Notes: generated by a model from the sequence alone, not told the origin. DNA of 64,000 nt from Chthoniobacteraceae bacterium (GCA_028293625.1 JAQGOL010000011.1:62001-126000), one strand, 5' to 3'. Shown: positions 36,429 through 46,160, counted from the stretch's first letter. Made by a program: numbers and translations.

Positions 36429-38015
36429 ATGCTTTTTAATTCACACGTTTTTATATTCGCCTTCCTCCCGATTGTTTTTTTTGGATTTTTCTGGATTGGA
36501 AAATATAGACACGATCTGGCTGCATTATGGCTTACAACAGCATCCTTATTTTTTTACTGCTGGTGGGATGTCCGTTTTGTCGGGCTGCTTGTTGGATCCA
36601 TCGCGTTTAATTACAGCGCTGCATACCTGATCGGAAAAAAAATCACAGGACAATCAAAGCTGCTACTGACCGGCGCGATCGCGGGCAATTTAATCCTGCT
36701 TGGCTATTTTAAATACGCCAACTTTTTCGCCGATAACTTCAATCGCCTTGCAGGCACAGCCATTCCAATAGGCGAGGTTTTCCTTCCTCTTGGCATCTCT
36801 TTTTTCACCTTTACCCAAATCGCTTTCCTGGTGGATACGTATAAGGGAAAGGCAAAGGAACATAACTTTCTTCATTACACACTGTTTGTCACTTATTTCC
36901 CGCATCTTATTGCGGGTCCAGTGCTGCATCATAAAGAAATGATGCCACAATTCGCCAAACCTGATGTTTGCCGTCTCAATATAAATAACGTGGCCGCAGG
37001 CTTGGGAATATTCGTATTAGGACTTGCAAAAAAACTGCTGATTGCCGATTGCCTCGCGGGGATTGCCACACCGGTTTTTAATACCCTTGCTACAATTGGC
37101 CATCCAATGCTGGGCGAAGCGTGGATAGGGGCTCTGGCTTACACTTTACAGCTCTATTTCGATTTCTCCGCCTATTCGGATATGGCGATTGGATTATCGT
37201 TGATGTTCAACGTGCGCTTGCCGATGAACTTCAATTCCCCTTACAAATCTACCAGCATCATCGAATTCTGGCGGCGCTGGCACATGACACTCTCCTCCTT
37301 TTTGCGTGATTACCTCTATATCCCTTTGGGCGGTAGCCGGAACGGGAAATTCCAACGCTATTTGAACCTGATAATCACCATGCTACTTGGCGGTTTATGG
37401 CACGGCGCCGGATGGACTTTTATTGTCTGGGGAGGACTGCACGGATTTTACCTGATCGTAAACCATGCCTGGCGCAGCTTAAAACAGCGCCTCGGTTGGG
37501 GCAACGGTGGCCCGATCGCGGCCATTGGCGCATGCGCCGTGACCTTTACCGCGACGATGGTAGGCTGGGTGTTTTTTCGTGCCGATAGTTGTTCTTCAGC
37601 AATGGATATGCTGGGCGGCATGGTTGGAATGAACGGGGTTTCGGTTCCAAGAGCGCTGGAAGGCGTCTTTGGAAAGTTGGGCCTGCGATACGATTGGATC
37701 GTATTCGACAAATTAATGCCGTTATCCAATCTCTATATCATGGAAGTTCTTCCTATTCTGGCAATCGGCTTGGGCATTGCCTGGGGATTCCCGAACACCC
37801 GGGAATTATTCCTGAGCCATCGTCCTACTTGCAATGACTTGGAATCCACCAATTATCTGCCCATGGCTGAGGACTCGCCGGGAAATCAACTGCTTCGCTT
37901 TCTTCGGTGGCGTCCTTCGGGATTACAAGGGGCATTCTATGGCGCTCTGTTTTTTATATTGATCCTTTATATGACATCCGCAGAAAAATCGGAATTTCTC
38001 TACTTCCAATTCTGA
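36429..38015 (+). CDS. MBOAT O-acyltransferase, AlgI/DltB-like
   Basis: A 528-residue membrane-bound O-acyltransferase with about 11 helices that would move acyl groups across the membrane to a surface polymer. Motifs: LPLGISFFTFTQIAFLVDTY early on, the catalytic-region strings EFWRRWHMTLSSFLRDY and IPLGGSR, and GLWHGAGWTFIVWGGLHG with the invariant histidine. The gene body is visibly richer in A and T than its neighbours, which suggests acquisition. The SGNH-type partner starts 2 bases after its stop, a classic acylation pair. Confidence 0.88.
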   Translation: MLFNSHVFIFAFLPIVFFGFFWIGKYRHDLAALWLTTASLFFYCWWDVRFVGLLVGSIAFNYSAAYLIGKKITGQSKLLLTGAIAGNLILLGYFKYANFFADNFNRLAGTAIPIGEVFLPLGISFFTFTQIAFLVDTYKGKAKEHNFLHYTLFVTYFPHLIAGPVLHHKEMMPQFAKPDVCRLNINNVAAGLGIFVLGLAKKLLIADCLAGIATPVFNTLATIGHPMLGEAWIGALAYTLQLYFDFSAYSDMAIGLSLMFNVRLPMNFNSPYKSTSIIEFWRRWHMTLSSFLRDYLYIPLGGSRNGKFQRYLNLIITMLLGGLWHGAGWTFIVWGGLHGFYLIVNHAWRSLKQRLGWGNGGPIAAIGACAVTFTATMVGWVFFRADSCSSAMDMLGGMVGMNGVSVPRALEGVFGKLGLRYDWIVFDKLMPLSNLYIMEVLPILAIGLGIAWGFPNTRELFLSHRPTCNDLESTNYLPMAEDSPGNQLLRFLRWRPSGLQGAFYGALFFILILYMTSAEKSEFLYFQF

Positions 38016-38017
38016 TC

Positions 38018-39040
38018 ATGAGATTTATCAAGGCGTTTTTTATTTTCGCCATTGCAGCTTGCATTTTTCATTGCTCCGTCGCGCTGCTTTTAATCGACGC
38101 GCCCCTTCCCGCCGAATACTGGGTTGCTGAGATGATTGCCATTAAGAAATATTTGGTGCAACAGCATACCGGGAGCAAAAAAATAATCATCGCTGGTGGC
38201 TCGAGCACTCTATTTGGGATTGACACGGAATATGCCAGCCGACAATTAAATATCCCTGTTATCAACTTTGGCCTGCATGCCGGATTGAGATTGGAAAAGA
38301 TTCTGCAGGAGGTTGAGTCGGTGATTGAGAATGGCGACTGCTTAATTCTTATATTGGAACCCCCTTATTATACTCACACATCCAGATTAACAACCTGGCA
38401 GGTCTCCAACATTATTGGATGGAATCATGACTCATGGAAAGCGATGAACTATAAGGAAAAAGGCAAGTTCATTTTCTCAATTTCACCATTGCAGCTTGGT
38501 CAAATGTTTACGGCCAAGGTGCAGCAAAAATTCTATCCAACCGCCATTTCCGATCGATTGGCTACATTTGACTCCAATCTAACTCTCTCAAAGTTCCATA
38601 CTCGCGTGACTTCTGCCGATTTTCAATACTCTGCTTATAATCTGAATAGCCATGGGGATTTGCTGCGGACAGAAGGCTCAAATTTCAAAGGCATGGGTTA
38701 TGATCTTAGCCAGCCAAACCATGTGACTCCCGAAATAGAACGTTACTTGTGCGATTTTGCAAACAGTATAAAAAAGAAGGGGGCAACTGTTTACTTCGCG
38801 AATACCCCCTACATCGCTTCGGAAAAACACTTGATGACACCTGAGAAAGACGAATCAAATTTTTTAAGCGATTTATCCAATATCGGACAAATGATTGATA
38901 AACGCGAAGATCTCGTTTTTCAAAGGAAATACTTCTTTAATACACCGTTGCATTTAAACGCCGAAGGCCGCGCCCTTCGAACCAATCTATTAATAAAAGC
39001 AATCCGCACGAACATCCTTACGGATGCAACCGGCCTTTGA
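38018..39040 (+). CDS. SGNH/DltD-like partner of the MBOAT acyltransferase
   Basis: A 340-residue membrane-anchored protein (N-terminal helix about residues 6-25) with an SGNH-hydrolase-like layout: IIIAGGSSTLFGID with the candidate serine nucleophile, NFGLHAG, and a C-terminal TPLHLNAEGRALRTNLL that would provide the histidine. In acylation pairs this partner completes transfer of the acyl group to the polysaccharide; acceptor and acyl group unknown. It is A/T-rich like the preceding gene, with which it is tightly coupled. Confidence 0.72.
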   Translation: MRFIKAFFIFAIAACIFHCSVALLLIDAPLPAEYWVAEMIAIKKYLVQQHTGSKKIIIAGGSSTLFGIDTEYASRQLNIPVINFGLHAGLRLEKILQEVESVIENGDCLILILEPPYYTHTSRLTTWQVSNIIGWNHDSWKAMNYKEKGKFIFSISPLQLGQMFTAKVQQKFYPTAISDRLATFDSNLTLSKFHTRVTSADFQYSAYNLNSHGDLLRTEGSNFKGMGYDLSQPNHVTPEIERYLCDFANSIKKKGATVYFANTPYIASEKHLMTPEKDESNFLSDLSNIGQMIDKREDLVFQRKYFFNTPLHLNAEGRALRTNLLIKAIRTNILTDATGL

Positions 39041-39178
39041 AAGCGCCGGCTCTGTCGACCAGCTTCCTCCGTGTCGCCCTCAGGAACCGGCAGCGTTTGC
39101 CTCAATGCCGGCGCGCTTCGATGATGATGCGAGCGGCTATCCCCTTGCCCGGCGACATTCGCCCACTACGATGAGCCA

Positions 39179-39466
39179 ATGCCCACACCTTTGACCCACA
39201 CCCAGAAAAATGAACTCAAAGCACGTGCTCAACGACTCGAGCCCGTCATCAAGCTTGGCCAGGGCGGAATCACGCCTGCCTTTCTCCAGAGTCTTAATGA
39301 AGCGCTCGATCGACATGGCCTCGTCAAAGTGAAGTTTGTCGCATTCAAGGAAGAAAAAAAGCTCCTGGTGCCGCAGATGGTTGAGCAGACGCAAAGCTAC
39401 CTCATCATGCGCGTTGGCAATGTCGCGGTTTTCTACCGTGAACCGCTCGACAAGGCCGCGGAGTAA
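39179..39466 (+). CDS. yhbY: YhbY/CRM-domain RNA-binding protein
   Basis: A 95-residue CRM-domain protein: LTHTQKNELKARAQRLEPVI, KLGQGGITPAFLQ (with the GxxG RNA-contact loop), HGLVKVKF and GNVAVFYR, which together define YhbY. In E. coli YhbY associates with pre-50S ribosomal particles. The ATG at 39179 sits in a small independent gene; the next coding sequence is the DEAD-box helicase. Confidence 0.9.
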   Translation: MPTPLTHTQKNELKARAQRLEPVIKLGQGGITPAFLQSLNEALDRHGLVKVKFVAFKEEKKLLVPQMVEQTQSYLIMRVGNVAVFYREPLDKAAE

Positions 39467-39736
39467 ATGCGCACCCGCATTCGGTTGAAATTAGGCTGCG
39501 AGAGATGATCATCCGAAGCGATGAGCGCGTTTATGCGCCCAATCTGCGCACCGAGTTATTCAATTTGAGTCCGTTGCTCCCTGCTTCAGTTTTCGCCGGC
39601 CAATTCTTCATCCGCGCGCTCAAATATCCGATCTGCCGGGAAATAGAGCGCGCGTGCAGAGTTCACAAATTTCGAGCTGCATCTCTGCGGCTTGATTAGT
39701 TGTGGCCTGCCGCCCTCAGACAGACTAAAAGCTATA

Positions 39737-41482
39737 ATGCAAAAGAAACTTTTTAGCGAGCTAGGCCTCTCGCCGGAGCTCCTTAAAGCCGTCGCCAAGG
39801 TCGGTTTTGAGGAGGCCTCTCCCATTCAATCGGCTGCCATTCCAGTTATCATGAGTGGTTCGGACACAGTGGGTCAGTCGCAAACAGGCTCAGGCAAGAC
39901 CGCCGCCTTTGCGATCCCGGCCATCGAGCGTGTGGACGGCGACCTGCGTGCGACCCAGGTGCTCATACTTTGCCCTACTCGGGAACTGGCCGTGCAGGTG
40001 GCCGAAGAAGTCGCCAAGCTGGCCATGTTCAAGCGTGGCGTACGCGAACTACCCATCTACGGCGGCGCTTCCTATGAACGCCAGTTCCGCGGACTCCATG
40101 CCGGTGCCCAAATTGTCATCGGCACACCGGGCCGTATCATGGATCACCTTGATCGCGGCACCCTCAAACTGGACCAGATCCGCATGGTCATCCTCGATGA
40201 GGCCGATCGCATGCTCGACATGGGTTTTGTTGATGACATCAAAAAAATCCTCAGCATGGCGCCGCCGGAACGGCAAACCATCTTCTTCTCGGCCACGGTC
40301 CCGGCCCCGATCGCACAGCTAATCAAAAGCTTCACCAAGAGCCCGGTAACGGTCAAAATCCAATCCGAGACGCTCACGGTGCCTTTGATTGAGCAGAGCT
40401 ATTATGAAGTCGATCGGCGGGCCAAGGTGGAGGTCCTTTGCCGCCTCATTGATCTGTACGACATCAGTTACGGCATTATTTTCTGCGCGACGAAAATGAT
40501 GGTCGATGAACTTGTCGATCATCTTGTCGCCCGCGGTTATTCGGCCGATAAACTCCACGGCGATATTACTCAAAACATGCGGGAACGCGTCATGGGCAAG
40601 TTCCGCAAACGCGGCTTCGAGTTTCTGGTCGCCACCGATGTCGCCGCCCGCGGCCTTGATGTGGATGACATCGAAGTGGTCTTTAACTACGATTTGCCTC
40701 ACGACGGCGAAGATTACGTTCACCGCATCGGACGCACCGGACGCGCGGGCCGCACCGGACGCGCCATCACATTTGTGGCCGGACGCGAGATCTACAAACT
40801 TCAAAACATCCAGCGCTTTACCCAAAGCCGGATCCGCCGGGAAAAAGTGCCATCCCTTGAAGAAGTGGAGGAGAAGCGCGCAAACCTCTTTTTCGATTCG
40901 TTGAAGGAAACCCTCGAGAAAGGCGATTTCAAGCGTCACGACGTTATCATCGACCGGCTGCTTGAAGCGGGCCATTCGCCCACCGACATCGCCTCCGCCC
41001 TCATTCATCTGCTTGGCGACGACAAAGCGGCGCGGCCAGCCCAAGTGATCCCGGAGGAATTGCCGCAGCGTGAATCGCGTTATGCCGGTTCGTCCGAGCC
41101 GCGGAATTATCCCAAATACGAACCTCGCTCAGGGGATCGCGACGCGGCTCCGAGTCGTCCACGGGCAGCACGTGCTGACGGCGACGCACCGCGTCCAGCC
41201 TCCACCGAGCGCCGCTTTGCCGATCCCTCTCCCAAATCGCACGAGGCAGGGATGGCGCGGCTCGCGTTCAATATCGGACGCGATCAGAATATCCAGCCTG
41301 GTGACATCGTGGGTGTAATTGCAGGAGTCGCCAAATTGCCCAAGGAATCCATCGGCGCGATCCATCTGCAACCACAACAGACCCTGGTGGATGTGGCAGA
41401 GGATCAGGCCAAAGCAGTAATCAAGAAGCTAAACGGCATCAAATTTAAGGGAAACAAACTCGCCGTTTCCTTCGCCGTATAG
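39737..41482 (+). CDS. DEAD-box RNA helicase, DeaD/CsdA-like
   Basis: A 581-residue ATP-dependent RNA helicase. Q-motif around FEEASPIQSAAIP, motif I SQTGSGKT, Ia PTRELAVQV, II DEAD in VILDEADRMLDMG, III FSATVPAP, V ATDVAARGLDVDDI and VI HRIGRTGRAGRTGRAI. The last 80 residues form a DbpA/CsdA-type RNA-binding domain (ARLAFNIGRDQNIQPGDIVG), preceded by an Arg/Pro/Ser-rich linker (about residues 445-505). This marks it as a DeaD/CsdA-type enzyme used in ribosome assembly and cold adaptation. The ATG at 39737 sits 10 residues before the Q-motif region. The 270 bases before it hold no supported gene. Confidence 0.92.
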   Translation: MQKKLFSELGLSPELLKAVAKVGFEEASPIQSAAIPVIMSGSDTVGQSQTGSGKTAAFAIPAIERVDGDLRATQVLILCPTRELAVQVAEEVAKLAMFKRGVRELPIYGGASYERQFRGLHAGAQIVIGTPGRIMDHLDRGTLKLDQIRMVILDEADRMLDMGFVDDIKKILSMAPPERQTIFFSATVPAPIAQLIKSFTKSPVTVKIQSETLTVPLIEQSYYEVDRRAKVEVLCRLIDLYDISYGIIFCATKMMVDELVDHLVARGYSADKLHGDITQNMRERVMGKFRKRGFEFLVATDVAARGLDVDDIEVVFNYDLPHDGEDYVHRIGRTGRAGRTGRAITFVAGREIYKLQNIQRFTQSRIRREKVPSLEEVEEKRANLFFDSLKETLEKGDFKRHDVIIDRLLEAGHSPTDIASALIHLLGDDKAARPAQVIPEELPQRESRYAGSSEPRNYPKYEPRSGDRDAAPSRPRAARADGDAPRPASTERRFADPSPKSHEAGMARLAFNIGRDQNIQPGDIVGVIAGVAKLPKESIGAIHLQPQQTLVDVAEDQAKAVIKKLNGIKFKGNKLAVSFAV

Positions 41483-41520
41483 TGATTTGAGAGCGGCTTC
41501 CATGAAAGCCGCGTGAATAT

Positions 41521-41967
41521 ATGCCGCTCCCGACCAAGCCCTTTACCGAGGATGAACTCTTTTTAATGGCACAGGCTGTTATCAAGAGCGCCCGGTTCCC
41601 CCAGCTGGCCACGGTGGAGGGCGATCAGCCCCGGGTTCGTCCGGTTTCGCCGGTGCGGGTGGATGGATTCACGATCTACGTGGCCAACCTCCGCCGTTAT
41701 CATAAAACGGCGGAGATCGCAGCCAATCCCAAGGTCGAACTCAATTACCTCGACGAGCACCACGATCAGGTGCGCATCACCGGCCTTGCCGAAGTGCTCG
41801 ACGACACCCGGCTCCTGGCCGAGATCTGGGAAAGCAATCCGCTGCTGCGCAAATACCTTGGCACTCCGGATAATCCCGAACTGATCATTTATAAGATCCG
41901 GCCGCTCCAAGTCCGTTTTATGCGGGAATGGGCGCTTGACTACTTTGAGGTGCCTCTGCGCATTTAA
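41521..41967 (+). CDS. pyridoxamine 5'-phosphate oxidase-like FMN-binding protein
   Basis: A 148-residue split-barrel flavin protein of the general PNPOx-like group: ARFPQLATVEGDQPRVRPVSP, then IYVANLRRYHKTAEIAANPK and VELNYLDEHHDQVRITG. This small family binds FMN or F420 and is not the PdxH vitamin B6 enzyme, which is encoded separately at 57 kb. No specific substrate can be given. Confidence 0.8.
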   Translation: MPLPTKPFTEDELFLMAQAVIKSARFPQLATVEGDQPRVRPVSPVRVDGFTIYVANLRRYHKTAEIAANPKVELNYLDEHHDQVRITGLAEVLDDTRLLAEIWESNPLLRKYLGTPDNPELIIYKIRPLQVRFMREWALDYFEVPLRI

Positions 41968-42041
41968 TTCCCATACTGACCGGTTCCTCCCAGACACTTG
42001 AACCGGTGCGCGTCAGGCTCTCCGGCAACTTAACTTATTCA

Positions 42042-43454
42042 ATGAAAGAAGAAGCCGTCGATACGCATCAAAAAGCGCTTAGGATCAACCTCGATAACCG
42101 CTGGTATGGCACGTTTGCCGAAATCGGCGCGGGCCAGGAGGTCGTCCGCTGGTTTTTCCGGGTAGGCGGCGCCGCGGGCACCATCGCCAAAAGCATGTCG
42201 GCTTACGACATGACTGTCAGTGACGCAATTTACGGATCGACCGACCGTTATGTCTCCCGGCAGCGGCTTCAGTCGATGCTCGACCACGAGTTCCAGCTCA
42301 ACTTGGATCGGCTTCAGGATAAGCGCGGCGATGGGACCTCGTTTTTCACCTTTGCCGACACGGTGACTACCCGCAGTTTCAAGGGCAACAACGAGTGCCA
42401 CGGCTGGATGGGGGTCAAGTTTCAATCCCATCCCCTCGATGCCCCAAGCCAGATCGTCATCCATGTCCGGATGCTCGATGGCGACGCGGCCCTGCAGCAG
42501 GAAGCGCTTGGAATTGTCGGCGTGAATTTGCTCTTTGGCGCATTTTTCCGGCATCACGAACCCGACGCCATGGTTGAGTCGCTCCTGGACCAGCTCACCA
42601 CTGGCCGCATCGAGATCGACATGATCGAGTTCACCGGCATCGAATTTCGCTATGTCGATAACCGGCTGATGAGCCTTAAGCTCGTCCAGCTTGGACTCAC
42701 CGGCGCCGCCATGTTCGGGCCGAATCGCGAGGTGCTTCAGCCAAGCGAAGTTTTCCGAAAACATGCCGTCCTGGTGGCGCGCGGCAGCTTTCGTCCCGTC
42801 ACCAACGTCAACCTCGACATGCTCAGTGCGGCTCACGAGAAATTTGTTGCGCACCCCGCCGTGGCAGGCAAACCGGTGGTTCAGGTCATGGAAATCACCA
42901 TGCGCAATCTGCTGGCTACCGGCGCGGTTGATCGGCGTGATTTCCTGGCCAGGGCCGACCTCCTTTCCGCCTGTGGTATGTCGGTGCTCGTCTCCGATTA
43001 TTCGGAATACTACCGGCTGGCTGGTTACTTGGCCCGGCATACCCAGGAACGCATCGGCATCGTCATGGGCGCCGCCAGCCTTATTGAACTCTTCGACGAA
43101 AAATATTACACGGCGTTGCCGGGCGGTATTTTGGAATCGTTCGGGCGCTTGTTTAAAAACGACCTAAAGCTTTACGTCTATCCGTTGCAGGACGGCAAAA
43201 GCCCGGATCTCACCACCATCGACAACGTCCAGGTTGCCGCCGAATTGCGGCCGCTTTATCGCTACCTGGCCGACCGCGGCAGCTTTGTACAGCTCGATAA
43301 CTATCACCCCGAATGCCTGAGTATTTTCTCCCGCGACGTGCTTCAACGAATCGCCGCTCACGATGCGAGTTGGGAACAAATGGTGCCCGCTCAAGTCGCT
43401 GATTTGATCAAAAAACGCGGCTTCTTCGGATACAGCAAAGCCAGAACTGACTAA
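42042..43454 (+). CDS. conserved protein of unknown function
   Basis: A 470-residue soluble protein with no signal peptide or membrane helix. Striking conserved-looking strings are WYGTFAEIGAGQEVVRWFF, GGAAGTIAKSMSAYDMTVSD, ECHGWMGVKFQ and ARGSFRPVTNVNLDML. I recall similar sequences in other bacteria, often under misleading labels such as TonB-dependent receptor, which the lack of a beta-barrel or signal contradicts. The ATG at 42042 is preferred to a GTG at 42006. It sits between a flavin protein and a peroxiredoxin (8-base gap to the latter). Function unknown. Confidence 0.6.
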   Translation: MKEEAVDTHQKALRINLDNRWYGTFAEIGAGQEVVRWFFRVGGAAGTIAKSMSAYDMTVSDAIYGSTDRYVSRQRLQSMLDHEFQLNLDRLQDKRGDGTSFFTFADTVTTRSFKGNNECHGWMGVKFQSHPLDAPSQIVIHVRMLDGDAALQQEALGIVGVNLLFGAFFRHHEPDAMVESLLDQLTTGRIEIDMIEFTGIEFRYVDNRLMSLKLVQLGLTGAAMFGPNREVLQPSEVFRKHAVLVARGSFRPVTNVNLDMLSAAHEKFVAHPAVAGKPVVQVMEITMRNLLATGAVDRRDFLARADLLSACGMSVLVSDYSEYYRLAGYLARHTQERIGIVMGAASLIELFDEKYYTALPGGILESFGRLFKNDLKLYVYPLQDGKSPDLTTIDNVQVAAELRPLYRYLADRGSFVQLDNYHPECLSIFSRDVLQRIAAHDASWEQMVPAQVADLIKKRGFFGYSKARTD

Positions 43455-43462
43455 GAAATTCC

Positions 43463-43978
43463 ATGAAACTAAAAACCACACTCACCGCCCTGTTTTCCCT
43501 GGTTGGCATCACTTTCGGCGCCCATGCCGAACTGGAAGTCGGCAAGCCCGCCCCGGAAATCACGGCGATCGATCAGGACGGCAAAAGCGTTGATTTCAAA
43601 GACGTTTACGCCAAGGGACCGACCCTCGTTTATTTCTTCCCGAAAGCCGACACGCCCGGTTGCACCAAGCAGGCTTGCAGCATCCGTGATGATTGGTCGG
43701 CGTTGAAGGCCAAAGGCATTCAGGTGCTCGGTGTCAGCGGCGACAAAGCCGAGGGCCAGAAGAAGTTTCAGGAGAAATACACACTTCCTTTCACCCTGAT
43801 TGCGGACAGTGACAGCAAAGTCGCCGACGCCTTCGGCGTTGGACACGTTCTCGGCATCGATAAACGCCAATCGTTTCTCATCCAGAACGGCAAGATCGTC
43901 TGGACCATGCCCAAGGCGACGACCAGCACCCACGCCAAAGACGTGCTTGAAGCGTACGAAAAGCTGACCGCCAAATAG
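43463..43978 (+). CDS. periplasmic peroxiredoxin, BCP/PrxQ type
   Basis: A 171-residue thiol peroxidase. A signal peptide (residues 1-22, ending GAHA) precedes the thioredoxin-like fold. The active site is ADTPGCTKQACSIRD: the peroxidatic Cys and a resolving Cys five residues later, the atypical PrxQ pattern. VLGVSGDKAEGQKKFQEKY follows as in BCP. It reduces hydrogen peroxide or alkyl peroxides, here outside the cytoplasm. Confidence 0.88.
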   Translation: MKLKTTLTALFSLVGITFGAHAELEVGKPAPEITAIDQDGKSVDFKDVYAKGPTLVYFFPKADTPGCTKQACSIRDDWSALKAKGIQVLGVSGDKAEGQKKFQEKYTLPFTLIADSDSKVADAFGVGHVLGIDKRQSFLIQNGKIVWTMPKATTSTHAKDVLEAYEKLTAK

Positions 43979-43980
43979 GG

Positions 43981-45147
43981 TCAGTCCGCGCCAGCCAGTG
44001 CGCTTCCGATGATCTCAAGCCCGCGCACGAGTTCCTCCTCAGTGGCTTTGGCGCAGTTGAGGCGCATATAGCTTGTGCCCGGTTTATTGGTGTAAAAGAC
44101 ATCTCCGAGCGCGAACGCCACTCCTTGCGCGCGCGCCCTGGCCCGCACCTGAGCCAGGTCGTGAGCGGCGGCAAACTCCGCCCATAGCATGTAGCCGCCC
44201 CGCGGCGGAGCTACGCGGGTGCCCGCTGGAAAGCAGCGGGTAATCGTCTTCATCCCGATCGCCCGCCGACGGGCATTGCGCACGCGCAACATCTCCAGAT
44301 GCGGGTCGAGCGCGTCCTTGGCCAGAAATTCCCGGAGCGCTGCTTCCGTCGGCACTGCGCTATGGAGATCCTGCTGGCATTTGCGGGCAGTGGCCTGGTC
44401 AAAAAGCGAACCGGGCACACAATATCCGACACGCAGTCCCGGCGAGATGGACTTGGAAAAACTCGAGACGAAAGAGACGGTTGAGCCGTCATCAAAAGCA
44501 CGCATCGGCTTGGGCGCGCCGCCATCGACCAACTCCGCGTAAATGTCGTCTTCAATGATCCGCACGCCGAGCCCCCGGCAAATTTCCACCAGTTGTTCCC
44601 GGCCATCTTCCGGCACCGTGGCGCCTGACGGATTTGAAAGAGAGGAGCAGATTACCAGGCAACGCGGTTTCCATCGGGAAAGAAGTTCCTCGGCAATCCC
44701 CATCTCCACGCCGCCGCCATCACCACCAAGAGGCAGCGGCAGTACGCGTGCCCCCAACTCGCTCAGGATCTCCAGCATCCCATAATAGGCGGGCGCCTCG
44801 ATTGCCACGACGTCCCCGGGCTGTACGATCACGGAGAGCATTACCGAAAGGCCTTGTGTGCAGCCTGTCGTGGTAAAAAGTTCGCTCCCTTTGACCGCCA
44901 CGCCGCGTTTTTCAAGCCGCGCAGCAAGCAATTCGCGCAGTCCATGATCCCCATCGGGATGATGATACGCAAAGAGTCTGGCTCCTTCTTTTGCAATCGC
45001 CTCCCCCATCGCTTCGCTGAGCGCCGCCGCCGGCAATGAGTCAAGTCCCGGCACCCCGGCGGCGAGATTGATCAGACCGGGCTCATCCGCCTGCCGCATG
45101 AAATCGATCAAGCGGGCGGACGCTTTAAAATGAAAAGGCTCATTCAT
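43981..45147 (-). CDS. PLP-dependent aminotransferase class I/II (ARO8/MocR-type domain)
   Basis: A 388-residue fold-type I PLP enzyme. Motifs: LINLAAGVPGLDSLP at the start, YHHPDGDHGLRELLAARL, the cofactor Asp in RIIEDDIYAEL, and the Schiff-base lysine in SFVSSFSKSISPGLRVGY. This matches the aminotransferase domain of MocR-like regulators and of 2-aminoadipate/ARO8 aminotransferases, but here there is no N-terminal winged-helix domain, so it is a free enzyme. Substrate unknown. The ATG at 45147 is preferred; the longer frame adds 19 residues without similarity. It is convergent with the peroxiredoxin gene, with only 2 bases between stops. Confidence 0.85.
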   Translation of the reverse strand: MNEPFHFKASARLIDFMRQADEPGLINLAAGVPGLDSLPAAALSEAMGEAIAKEGARLFAYHHPDGDHGLRELLAARLEKRGVAVKGSELFTTTGCTQGLSVMLSVIVQPGDVVAIEAPAYYGMLEILSELGARVLPLPLGGDGGGVEMGIAEELLSRWKPRCLVICSSLSNPSGATVPEDGREQLVEICRGLGVRIIEDDIYAELVDGGAPKPMRAFDDGSTVSFVSSFSKSISPGLRVGYCVPGSLFDQATARKCQQDLHSAVPTEAALREFLAKDALDPHLEMLRVRNARRRAIGMKTITRCFPAGTRVAPPRGGYMLWAEFAAAHDLAQVRARARAQGVAFALGDVFYTNKPGTSYMRLNCAKATEEELVRGLEIIGSALAGAD

Positions 45148-45266
45148 AAGGAGGGAAAGTGTTGATCTGTAACTTGGAGCATGACGCATGGCCACCGCTT
45201 TCAAAGCCGGAGACGCGTCTAAAAAGAGAGCTTCCTTCCCTGCCCGGCATTGGGCATTCGTCTTGA

Positions 45267-46160
45267 ATGCCTCTTCTTACTCTCGACCTGCCGCATATTC
45301 CCAAGGTGGCTTCCGGCAAGGTGCGCGAAATCTTCGACCTCGGCGAGCATCTCCTGCTTGTGGCCACAGACCGCATTTCGGCCTTTGACTGCGTCATGCC
45401 AAACGGTATCCCGCACAAGGGTGCGGTGCTCAACACCCTTTCCTCTTTCTGGTTCTCGCGCTTTGATTTTGTCGAAAACCACGTGATCTCCACTGATCCG
45501 GCCGATTTTCCACAGGCTCTCCAACCGCATGCCGCGCTGCTTGCCGGACGCTCGATGATCGTGCGCAAAGCCAAACCGCTTCCCGTCGAGTGCGTGGTGC
45601 GCGGATACCTGGCTGGCTCGGGTTGGAAAGAATACCAGGCTTCCCAAAGCATCTGCGGAATCCCGCTCCCGGACGGACTGCGCCAGGCTGAGCAACTGCC
45701 CGAACCGCTCTTCACCCCTTCCACCAAGGCTGAAAGCGGCCACGACGAAAACATCGGCTGGGACGAATGCCGCCGCCTGCTCGGCGACAAAGTGGCAAAC
45801 GAGGTGCGCACCCTCAGCCTCCGGATCTACGAGGAAGGCCGCGCTTACGCTGCCGATCGCGGCATTATCGTGGCCGATACAAAGTTTGAATTCGGGATCC
45901 TGGACGGACGCGTCATTCTTATTGACGAGTGTCTGACCCCCGATTCCTCCCGGTTTTGGCCAGCCGACCAATACCAACTCGGCATCAGTCCGCCGAGCTT
46001 CGATAAACAGTTCGTGCGCGATTACCTCGAGACGCTCACCTGGGATAAAACACCGCCCGCGCCGCCGTTACCCGACGACGTCATCGCCCGGACCAGCGAG
46101 AAGTATCTTGAAGCCTACGCCCAGATCACCGGCTCGCCACTTCCCGGTATCGCCGCATAA
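45267..46160 (+). CDS. purC: phosphoribosylaminoimidazole-succinocarboxamide synthase
   Basis: A 297-residue SAICAR synthase of purine synthesis. Landmarks: GKVREIFDLGEHLLLVATDRISAFD, PVECVVRGYLAGSGWKEY, and LIDECLTPDSSRFWP. It joins aspartate to CAIR using ATP. The stop codon overlaps the start of the following xerD-like gene in the string TAATG. Confidence 0.95.
   Translation: MPLLTLDLPHIPKVASGKVREIFDLGEHLLLVATDRISAFDCVMPNGIPHKGAVLNTLSSFWFSRFDFVENHVISTDPADFPQALQPHAALLAGRSMIVRKAKPLPVECVVRGYLAGSGWKEYQASQSICGIPLPDGLRQAEQLPEPLFTPSTKAESGHDENIGWDECRRLLGDKVANEVRTLSLRIYEEGRAYAADRGIIVADTKFEFGILDGRVILIDECLTPDSSRFWPADQYQLGISPPSFDKQFVRDYLETLTWDKTPPAPPLPDDVIARTSEKYLEAYAQITGSPLPGIAA

Noticed and set aside
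39505-39699. Possible 64-residue gene before the DEAD-box helicase
   Set aside because: No family resemblance, no ribosome site, and it lies within the helicase leader; chance reading frame likely.
41521-41967. Second pdxH
   Set aside because: It is shorter and lacks the PdxH substrate motifs, which are complete in the gene at 57 kb.
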